A stretch of DNA of 6,987 nt from JAGOZV01 sp964622895. Lineage in GTDB: Bacteria; Patescibacteriota; Saccharimonadia; Saccharimonadales; Saccharimonadaceae. Position numbers and translations under genes: made by a program. The notes beneath the pieces were generated by a model, which saw nothing but the letters and a program-made list of their open reading frames with translations, made no database searches and was not told the DNA's origin. Below, in pieces: positions 1-5,497 of this stretch. Every line of letters begins with the position of its first letter. The stretch's first letter is position 1. The stretch spans positions 1 through 6,987 of the forward strand of contig CAZUSB010000025.1 of the NCBI GenBank assembly GCA_964622895.1. Direction: 5' to 3'.

Positions 1-110
1 TCATCGGCGGCTTTTTCAGCGGCTTGTTTGGTATTGTAACGAGTTTTTTTGGTGCTAGGTTTAGCATAAACCTTACGAACTACCTTGTTTTTTGGGTTTC
101 TTCGTGGCAC
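1..110 (-). CDS. Small lysine-rich basic protein, N-terminal part only
   Basis: This is the beginning of an open frame that runs off the left edge. It starts at a GTG (108-110) only 2 bp after the TAG stop of the dihydrouridine synthase gene. A good Shine-Dalgarno (AGAGG at 120-124 on the minus strand, about 9 nt before the GTG) decides the start. The frame is open for a short way upstream but has no ATG there. The 36 visible residues begin MPRRNPKNKVVRKVYAKP and continue with many Lys, Arg and Ala and no acidic residue until near the edge. The composition resembles the basic tails of nucleic-acid-binding or ribosome-associated proteins, but I do not recognise a family. The tight spacing suggests it is the third gene of the helicase-Dus operon. 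That a gene starts here is fairly sure; its function is unknown. Confidence 0.6.
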   Translation of the reverse strand, partial: MPRRNPKNKVVRKVYAKPSTKKTRYNTKQAAEKAAD

Positions 111-112
111 TG

Positions 113-1126
113 CTAATTTCCTCTTTCTTGATTTAAAAAATCGTTAACAATTTCACATGCTTCAACAGTGCTTTTAGATTGCATTAGCTTATGCCTTAAA
201 CCAGAAGCACCGGGAAAATCTTTTATGTAAATTTTGAAAAATCGTTTTAGTGGGTCGAACTTGCGGGGGTCATTCGCTAGGGAAGCTTCGTCATGTAATT
301 TTAAGTGTAAAAAGAATAATTCCAAAAGTCTTTCTTTTGTAGGTTTGTTTGTGTATTCAGAAAAAGCAAACGGATTTTCAAAAATACCACGGCCAATCAT
401 AATACCGTCAACATTATATTTTTGATAAAGCTCCATACCGTGTTGATAATTTTTAATATCGCCGTTAATTGTAATTAGTGTTTGGGGTGCAATTTCGTTA
501 CGCATTTTTATGATTTCGGGAATCATTTCATAATGCGCTGCCACCTTGCTCATCTCTTTGCGAGAACGTAGATGAATGGTTAGATTCGCTAAGTCCTGTC
601 GCAACAAATGTGCGATCCATGACTCCCACTCGTCAGCTCGAATATTGCCGAGGCGGGTTTTAACACTGACCGGCAGACCTCCTTCTTTGGCTGCGGCGAT
701 AATCTCAGCGCTTAATTCGTGGTTATGAATTAAACCACTACCACTTCCCTGCTTGACCACTGCTTTGTCGGGACAGCCCATATTTATATCAACTCCAGAA
801 AAACCCATATCTGCCAAGTCTATGGACATTTTACGAAAATTTTCAGGCTTGTTGCCCCAGATCTGCGCAATTATAGGTTGCTCGTCCGGGGTAAAATATA
901 GACGATTTCTTGTGCTGTGTCTTCCTAATTCACTAACATAACCGTCCGTTGAGACAAATTCAGTAAAATAAATATCAGGTGGCGCGGCTTTTTTGATGAC
1001 ATGACGAAAGACAGTGTCAGTCACCGCCTCCATTGGTGCTAGTATCATCAGTGGCCTATCTTTTGGTCTTTGCCAAGGGTTGACAGCTTTCATATGGTTC
1101 ATGCGCGGAATCTCATTTTTACTCAT
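113..1126 (-). CDS. dus: tRNA-dihydrouridine synthase (Dus family, DusB-like)
   Basis: The product is a cytoplasmic flavoenzyme that uses FMN and NADPH to reduce specific uridines in tRNA to dihydrouridine. Its 337 residues fit the usual Dus length (about 310-350). The TIM-barrel motifs appear in order. LAPMEAVTD (29-37) is the FMN-binding N-terminal strand. NMGCP (115-119) holds the catalytic Cys118, and the Lys- and Gly-rich loop after it is as in DusB. VKTRLG (155-160), IHLRSR (184-189, His185), INGDI (220-224) and MIGRGIFENP (243-252) are phosphate- and flavin-binding segments. The C-terminal part (about 262-337) matches the helical tRNA-binding domain. The ATG overlaps the end of the helicase gene by 8 bp (ATGAGTAA) and no SD is visible, so translational coupling is likely. 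Met9 and Met12 are alternative starts; many homologues begin near Met12. One oddity is that the usual HGRTR is HLRSR here. The family call is very sure; the target uridine cannot be told. Confidence 0.95.
   Translation of the reverse strand: MSKNEIPRMNHMKAVNPWQRPKDRPLMILAPMEAVTDTVFRHVIKKAAPPDIYFTEFVSTDGYVSELGRHSTRNRLYFTPDEQPIIAQIWGNKPENFRKMSIDLADMGFSGVDINMGCPDKAVVKQGSGSGLIHNHELSAEIIAAAKEGGLPVSVKTRLGNIRADEWESWIAHLLRQDLANLTIHLRSRKEMSKVAAHYEMIPEIIKMRNEIAPQTLITINGDIKNYQHGMELYQKYNVDGIMIGRGIFENPFAFSEYTNKPTKERLLELFFLHLKLHDEASLANDPRKFDPLKRFFKIYIKDFPGASGLRHKLMQSKSTVEACEIVNDFLNQERGN
120..124 (-). promoter_or_regulatory. Shine-Dalgarno of the basic-protein gene
   Basis: AGAGG on the minus strand lies about 9 nt upstream of the GTG at 108-110, inside the last codons of the Dus gene. 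It supports the GTG start, and it is the only convincing ribosome binding site seen ahead of any start in the window. Confidence 0.55.
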
Positions 1127-4100
1127 CGTAATAACTAATTAAATCTTGTTCAAATTGAAGTACCCCATTTTTGTCGGTAGAGTATTCGGAGATATCAGGC
1201 AAATCTAAATTAACAATTCGCTGATAAACTGCCTTAACTAATTGTTTGAACTGCTTATATTCATCTTCAGTAAATGTGGCATCTAGCCGGTGAATCTGTC
1301 CGTGTTCGTCTGGCTCAACAAAACTCAGATAGCCATTTTTGAATTTATATTTGCTGTAGTCTCGTGAGTTTTCTATCAGTAATCGATAAAACATTAGTTG
1401 TTGTTTGTATTGATGGAGTTTGATTTTGCCATAAGGACTTTTGCCTTTCCAGTCTGGAGATGGCTTGCCGGTCTTGTAGTCTGTAACTATGATCGTTTTT
1501 TGGGTGTCATCGATTTCAAAAACGTCAGTTTTTCCAGTTAGTGGAACGTTATCATAAACTGCTTGCTGGTTATTGAAATTGACTTCGGGTTTTTGATTTT
1601 TGTTCATCTTTGCGTAGTCGCTAGCTAAAAATGCATGCAAAGCCTTGACCCCACGATCTGTGTAGTGTTCTTGCTCGTTTTTGTCTATACGATACTTTTC
1701 AAGAGCTTTTTCAAAATTTGCTACCGTGTCTTCTAGCGGTTGCGTTTGGCTATGTTTATTAAAATGCAGATGTGCTTTCTCTAGAGCCTTATGCATGGCA
1801 GAACCGTAGGTCATATTGGCGCTAGAGGCAGACGGAAAATTCAAGAGGTTGTATAACAAAAAGTTTTGTGGCCCGCCATAACTTAGGTCAATGAACGAAT
1901 TTATCGCCGAAGCACTCAAACGAAAATTGGCCAGTTTTGATGCAAGAAGCTCCTTTAGGGTGCTGTTTGGCGTAGTGATATGGCTAGACCAGCTGGTGAT
2001 TGCTTGTTCTATCTGCTCATCTAGGCTATCTGTTGCAGGGTGTTCGTTGATCGGCCAGACGGCATCGTTTAAAAAGCTGGTTCTAAAAGCTTGTTTGTTG
2101 GTGTGACCAAGGCGGCTATGGCTGATTGATAGAGTTTCCTTGGCACGCGTAATCGCCACATAAAACAGGCGAATTCGTTCGTCTAGAGTGTCACCGCTAG
2201 GTGCGAGGTGGAGATTGCTCGGATAGCTAAATCCGCTGCTATTTTTGCGGACAGTTGTCCCCCAAATATTATCATTGGCATTTACAATAAATACATGATC
2301 AAATTCCAGCCCCTTGGCGCCGTGAGCCGTGATTAGGTTAACGGATTTATTCTTGACGGTCGCGACATTTTGATTGATACCGATAGATTGGTTGATGGCG
2401 CGATTTAATTTTATAAAATCAGAAAAATCTTTGATCGTCGGATTATTTTCGTCAACTAGATGCTCAAGTAGTGCAGAGCGGACAGCTATCAGCGCGTTTA
2501 AGTGAAGTAAATACGACGTCGGATTATTTTCAAGTGCTTTGGCTGAAAAGTAATATTCATAAAATGGCGAGTCGTTCGTTAACGCGTCAATCGCCTGCTC
2601 TAAAGAAAGAGTTTTCATCTTGAGGGCGGTTGATGTGAGCCAATCATAAATCGGCTCAGTTTCGGGAATGGTTTTTAGGGCTTCGTACCAAAAAATATCT
2701 TCCTTGTAGGCGCGAATACCAAGTTCCCACAAAGTTTCTGCTCCTAGACCCCATGAGGGATGAGCGAGAATTTCAGGCAACAAAGCTTGAGCGTCTTCGT
2801 ACGACTGCTGATTTATGAGGTTGAAAAAATCTATTAGTTTTTCCAAAAAGATAATTGAGTCCAGGTTTAACGCGTCGTCGTATTTGTCATAAGTAACTGG
2901 GATATTTTGCTGAGCAAAAAACGGCAGTAGCGCGACAAGATGTTTATGATTGCGCGCCAAGATTGCAATAGAGCTAGGATTTACACCTTCATCGATTAGC
3001 TGATTGACTGACTGGGCGACAGCTTGATACTCACTACCGACGTCGGCATAGGTATTGATTATCACTTCAGTTTTGTCTGGCTCATTATGAGCAGTCAGTT
3101 GTTTATTTAGGTCAGCTATCGTGTTTTCGAGACGTTCCTCTCCGCTTGATATAACATCTCTTGCGCTGTCTAAGATACTTTGTGAAGAACGATAATTATC
3201 GGACAAAACTATCAGTTGAGTTTTTGGAATTTTTTCTAAAAATGTAGTGATATTACTACTATCTGCACCTTGAAAACCGTAAATTGCTTGATCGTCATCG
3301 CCGACAATTAATATATTTGGCGAACCTTCGTTTAGCGGTTGATCAATTAACTGATAAATTATCTCCATTTGTGCCTGGTTGGTGTCTTGAAATTCATCAA
3401 TCAAAATGTATTGATATTTTTCTTGAAGGTTATATAGTAGTTCTTTGTTGTTTTTTAGTGCAGCGAGTGTCATCAAAATCATGTCGTCATAATCATAAAC
3501 CTGCTCTTTGTTCATGACGTCCATATATTGCTCATAAATTTGCGAAAGTGCTTTTAATTCAGATTGTCGTTTGCGGTCTTTTAGAACGTGATTTCCTTGA
3601 TGATTTTTTTCAAACCACTCACCTTTCCAGTCAGAAATAGGTTTGTTTTTACCAGTTTCTTCGACCTCTAGTAGAGCACGTAAAAGACTTTTACGAATGG
3701 TATCTAGATATGTAGGAATATTATTTGGCAATGTGTCGCCTTGAAGGGCTGCTAGGCTCAGCGCCGCTTCTGAATATTTATCGATAAGTGCTGTGGAGAT
3801 TCTTTGCGAGATAAAAGGCTGAAAGATCGCCTCTGCCCTATCAATATCAATGTCATTACTAGCAATAATTTGTTGAAGCTCTGCATTGGTCAGACCCGCC
3901 TTTTTGATGTCGGAGATGGCGCCAAGAAGAGCTTTCGTTTTTGTATGCTCAGCAGAGCGAGATCTAAAAGTATGTCCATGAGGTAGTGCGTCTAAAATAC
4001 TGGTCATAATTTGGTGGGTTTTTATTGGAGTGGCGGGACGAAACGGCAAGTCATCAAAGAAAAGTGACATATTTTGATTCATAATCATACTACCAAATGC

Positions 4101-4400
4101 ATGGAAGGTAAAAATATTGATTTTGTATGCATCGGCGCCAATTGTTTCAATTAGTCGCTCACGCATAGCCAAAACGCCAGCGTCGGTATAGGTTAGACAG
4201 AGGATGTTCTCCGCAGAGGCATCACTTTTTTTGAGGATATTAGCAATCCGTACACTGACAAGCTCAGTTTTTCCAGTTCCTGGACCGGCAATAACAGCCA
4301 CTGGGCCTTCGGTGGCTTTTACAGCATCTTGCTGTCGTGAATTAAGACGCCCAAAGCGCTCATCAAATGTTTTATGCGTTTTTAATTTTGTACTACTCAT
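1119..4400 (-). CDS. UvrD/PcrA-type superfamily 1 helicase fused to a PD-(D/E)XK nuclease
   Basis: The product is an ATP-driven 3'-5' DNA translocase/helicase with a C-terminal nuclease, probably acting in double-strand-break processing or DNA degradation. The SF1A motifs are complete: Q motif with Gln23, Walker A GPGTGKT (39-45, Lys44), motif Ia near CLTYTD (68-73), TFHAF (98-102), Walker B DEFQD (335-339), motif III GDDDQAIYGFQGAD (367-380), motif IV NYRSS (402-406), motif V TAHGAKGLEF (691-700) and motif VI FYVAITRAKE (746-755). From about residue 828 follows a RecB/AddA-like nuclease: YGSAMHKALE (865-874, His870), GKTDV (956-960, Asp959), TDYKTGK (973-979, Asp974 and Lys976) and YxxQLxxxY (998-1005). 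All catalytic residues are present. Cys68 is the only cysteine, so there is no AddB/Cas4-style Fe-S cluster. At 1093 residues it is longer than PcrA (about 720-750) and close to AddA, but no addB/recC partner is in the window. It heads an operon with dus, and its start looks leaderless. The domain call is very sure; the pathway is inferred. Confidence 0.94.
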   Translation of the reverse strand: MSSTKLKTHKTFDERFGRLNSRQQDAVKATEGPVAVIAGPGTGKTELVSVRIANILKKSDASAENILCLTYTDAGVLAMRERLIETIGADAYKINIFTFHAFGSMIMNQNMSLFFDDLPFRPATPIKTHQIMTSILDALPHGHTFRSRSAEHTKTKALLGAISDIKKAGLTNAELQQIIASNDIDIDRAEAIFQPFISQRISTALIDKYSEAALSLAALQGDTLPNNIPTYLDTIRKSLLRALLEVEETGKNKPISDWKGEWFEKNHQGNHVLKDRKRQSELKALSQIYEQYMDVMNKEQVYDYDDMILMTLAALKNNKELLYNLQEKYQYILIDEFQDTNQAQMEIIYQLIDQPLNEGSPNILIVGDDDQAIYGFQGADSSNITTFLEKIPKTQLIVLSDNYRSSQSILDSARDVISSGEERLENTIADLNKQLTAHNEPDKTEVIINTYADVGSEYQAVAQSVNQLIDEGVNPSSIAILARNHKHLVALLPFFAQQNIPVTYDKYDDALNLDSIIFLEKLIDFFNLINQQSYEDAQALLPEILAHPSWGLGAETLWELGIRAYKEDIFWYEALKTIPETEPIYDWLTSTALKMKTLSLEQAIDALTNDSPFYEYYFSAKALENNPTSYLLHLNALIAVRSALLEHLVDENNPTIKDFSDFIKLNRAINQSIGINQNVATVKNKSVNLITAHGAKGLEFDHVFIVNANDNIWGTTVRKNSSGFSYPSNLHLAPSGDTLDERIRLFYVAITRAKETLSISHSRLGHTNKQAFRTSFLNDAVWPINEHPATDSLDEQIEQAITSWSSHITTPNSTLKELLASKLANFRLSASAINSFIDLSYGGPQNFLLYNLLNFPSASSANMTYGSAMHKALEKAHLHFNKHSQTQPLEDTVANFEKALEKYRIDKNEQEHYTDRGVKALHAFLASDYAKMNKNQKPEVNFNNQQAVYDNVPLTGKTDVFEIDDTQKTIIVTDYKTGKPSPDWKGKSPYGKIKLHQYKQQLMFYRLLIENSRDYSKYKFKNGYLSFVEPDEHGQIHRLDATFTEDEYKQFKQLVKAVYQRIVNLDLPDISEYSTDKNGVLQFEQDLISYYDE

Positions 4401-4406
4401 TACTCT

Positions 4407-4415
4407 ATCTTATCA
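4407..4415 (-). promoter_or_regulatory. Extended -10 promoter of the helicase-nuclease operon
   Basis: On the minus strand TGA TAAGAT is followed by 6 nt (AGAGTA) and the ATG at 4400. The hexamer matches TATAAT at 4 of 6 positions, and the TG one base upstream makes an extended -10. No good -35 is seen at 16-18 bp. A canonical +1 would be the A of the ATG, giving a leaderless mRNA, and no Shine-Dalgarno is present at a workable distance. The call rests on pattern only. Confidence 0.45.
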
Positions 4416-4419
4416 TCAA

Positions 4420-4428
4420 TGCTATAAT
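4420..4428 (+). promoter_or_regulatory. Perfect extended -10 promoter of the 164-aa gene
   Basis: TGC TATAAT is a perfect extended -10 element. It is followed by 6 nt (TAGAAT) and then the ATG at 4435. A canonical +1 would fall on the A of that ATG, which predicts a leaderless transcript. There is no convincing -35, as expected for an extended -10 promoter, and no room for a Shine-Dalgarno. The element lies 4 bp from the opposing extended -10 of the helicase gene. Confidence 0.65.
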
Positions 4429-4434
4429 TAGAAT

Positions 4435-4929
4435 ATGTACGACGAATTGGCAATAGAGCGTAAAATCCAAGAAAATTTCGGCTTGGATATTGAGATTCAT
4501 AAAATGGTTACATATGAAGCGCCAGCCAGTCCAACTCTGCGCGCCACACTGTTTTTGACCAAGAAAAAACAGCTCTATGCTTACATAGAGGGGCGTTCTA
4601 ACGCCACACTTGGAGATATTAGAAAGGTCGTATCGAATATGGGCATGACGGCCGAAGCCTATCTTCCGCCTGATGGAGATGGCGATTATTTTGACGATAT
4701 TGCTACAAAGCATTTTCAAAAAACATTTCCAGGACGCAAGCCGACAAATATTGGTGACTTACGTTATTATCGCACACTCGCTCCTTATTTACCGGCTCTG
4801 GTTTTAGTTGGCGAAGTGAAAAACGGCGTTATCAAACGCTATGACTCAGATTCTTCTACCAAATGGCGCCCACTAACGAGGTTGTCTTATAAAAGAATTA
4901 AACCGATAGAGTCAAGGTATCGAGTTTAA
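4435..4929 (+). CDS. Unrecognised 164-residue soluble protein
   Basis: I do not recognise this family. The ATG lies 6 nt after a perfect extended -10 box, which supports both the start and expression as a leaderless mRNA. The protein has no signal peptide, no membrane segment and no cysteine. It looks like a compact alpha/beta cytoplasmic protein. A charged amphipathic helix lies near residues 1-18, alternating hydrophobic strands follow around 36-52 (LRATLFLT, QLYAYIEG) and 119-133 (LPALVLVGEVKNGVI), and an acidic Gly-Asp stretch DGDGDYFDD sits at 80-88. The C-terminal 30 residues are strongly basic, which could suit nucleic-acid or ribosome contact, though that is speculation. It is divergent from the helicase and convergent with the prepilin, so it is a single-gene unit. 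Coding is credible: it has a good promoter, a plausible stop with a hairpin behind it, and exact packing between neighbours. Confidence 0.8.
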   Translation: MYDELAIERKIQENFGLDIEIHKMVTYEAPASPTLRATLFLTKKKQLYAYIEGRSNATLGDIRKVVSNMGMTAEAYLPPDGDGDYFDDIATKHFQKTFPGRKPTNIGDLRYYRTLAPYLPALVLVGEVKNGVIKRYDSDSSTKWRPLTRLSYKRIKPIESRYRV

Positions 4930-4930
4930 C

Positions 4931-4949
4931 GGAAGGCTATGAGCCTTTT
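4931..4949 (+). terminator. Short hairpin with T-tract after the 164-aa gene
   Basis: Two bases after the TAA stop, AAGGCT and AGCCTT (4933-4938 and 4942-4947) pair around a 3-nt loop ATG. Flanking G-T wobbles can extend the stem, and the 3' side runs into TTTT at 4946-4949. Its position between convergent genes fits an intrinsic terminator for the plus strand. The T-tract is short and partly in the stem, so termination may be weak. On the minus strand no T-run follows. Confidence 0.4.
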
Positions 4950-4969
4950 CATAGGACAATATACCTATG
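4950..4969. repeat. Perfect inverted repeat CATAGG / CCTATG over the prepilin stop
   Basis: CATAGG (4950-4955) and CCTATG (4964-4969) are separated by an AT-rich 8-nt loop. The right arm contains the TAG stop of the minus-strand prepilin gene. The repeat directly abuts the hairpin at 4931-4949, so the 35-bp convergent gap is almost entirely foldable. It may protect the 3' ends of transcripts or act as part of a bidirectional terminator; neither strand shows a proper T-run after it. Confidence 0.35.
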
Positions 4970-5462
4970 TGTTGTCAAGACTGCAAGGTTCTACGGCATC
5001 TACCGGCCCTTTGGCGGTGACGGAGCCTTTTGTTGGTAAGCCATCCTGTAGGTATTGAATAGTAATTTCGGGACAGCCGAGCCCACTAACAAAAAAACTG
5101 TCAGTATTGTTTCCGCGAGATTTTTTGGCACAACTAACTCGTATTTGTGACGGAGTCTTTGGGTCAGCGACATCTTCGGGCTTTAGCTCTAGCCTAGCAG
5201 CTACGGTCGCTGGTGTGCCAGTTATGTCGGTGCAGGTTAGTGGGGTTTCATCGTATTTTGCGGCATTTTCCAATGCTGCAGCAAAGGTTTTTACTTGCGT
5301 TTCTCGCTGTTTGTTGGCCGAATTATGGCGTACTTTCGTCATAGAGGTGATAGATAACGTCACGAGGATGCCAATAATAGCGATAACTACGACGATTTCA
5401 ACAAGTGAAAAGCCTCGTGAGACTTTTTTTCGACTTATTCTATCACGATTAAGCTTATGCAT
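4965..5462 (-). CDS. Type IV pilin-like protein (prepilin with class III signal)
   Basis: This is a type IV pilin, minor pilin or pseudopilin of 165 residues. A basic 17-residue leader ends in SRG, and cleavage by prepilin peptidase (PilD) is predicted between Gly17 and Phe18. The mature protein starts FSLVEIVVVIAIIGILVTL, with Glu at mature position 5 (residue 22), which is needed for subunit assembly. The hydrophobic helix spans about 18-39 and continues as an amphipathic helix to about 70. The globular part has four cysteines (77, 111, 130, 160), which could form two disulfides. Proteins of this kind act at the membrane in twitching, adhesion or DNA uptake. No pilB, pilC, pilD or pilT is in the window, so it is an orphan here. 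The gene follows rlmD by 12 bp, and its own -10-like box fills that gap. The ATG comes 6 nt after the box and has no SD. The pilin-like call is sure; major or minor role is not resolved. Confidence 0.92.
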   Translation of the reverse strand: MHKLNRDRISRKKVSRGFSLVEIVVVIAIIGILVTLSITSMTKVRHNSANKQRETQVKTFAAALENAAKYDETPLTCTDITGTPATVAARLELKPEDVADPKTPSQIRVSCAKKSRGNNTDSFFVSGLGCPEITIQYLQDGLPTKGSVTAKGPVDAVEPCSLDNT

Positions 5463-5468
5463 AGAATA

Positions 5469-5497
5469 ATTGTACTATTTTATGCGCTCTAGCACAA
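5469..5497 (-). promoter_or_regulatory. Promoter of the prepilin gene within the end of rlmD
   Basis: On the minus strand TTGTGC (5497-5492), a 17-bp spacer and TACAAT (5474-5469, 5 of 6 consensus) are followed by 6 nt (TATTCT) and the ATG at 5462. The -35 lies in the last codons of rlmD and the -10 fills half of the 12-bp gap. The predicted +1 is the A of the ATG, so the transcript would be leaderless. It can still be co-transcribed by read-through from rlmD. Confidence 0.5.

Noticed and set aside
1119..1900. Cas4-like or CRISPR-adaptation role for the C-terminal nuclease
   Set aside because: Cas4 and AddB carry Fe-S cysteines, which are absent here; no cas gene or repeat array is present, and the domain is fused to a full helicase.
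4405..4719. 104-residue minus-strand open frame opposite the 164-aa gene
   Set aside because: It lies antisense to a gene with a clear promoter, has an unnatural composition, and overlaps the promoter region of the helicase.
5107..5469. 120-residue plus-strand open frame opposite the prepilin
   Set aside because: It is a shadow of the prepilin, whose N-terminal signal is unmistakable; the frame has no promoter or SD.
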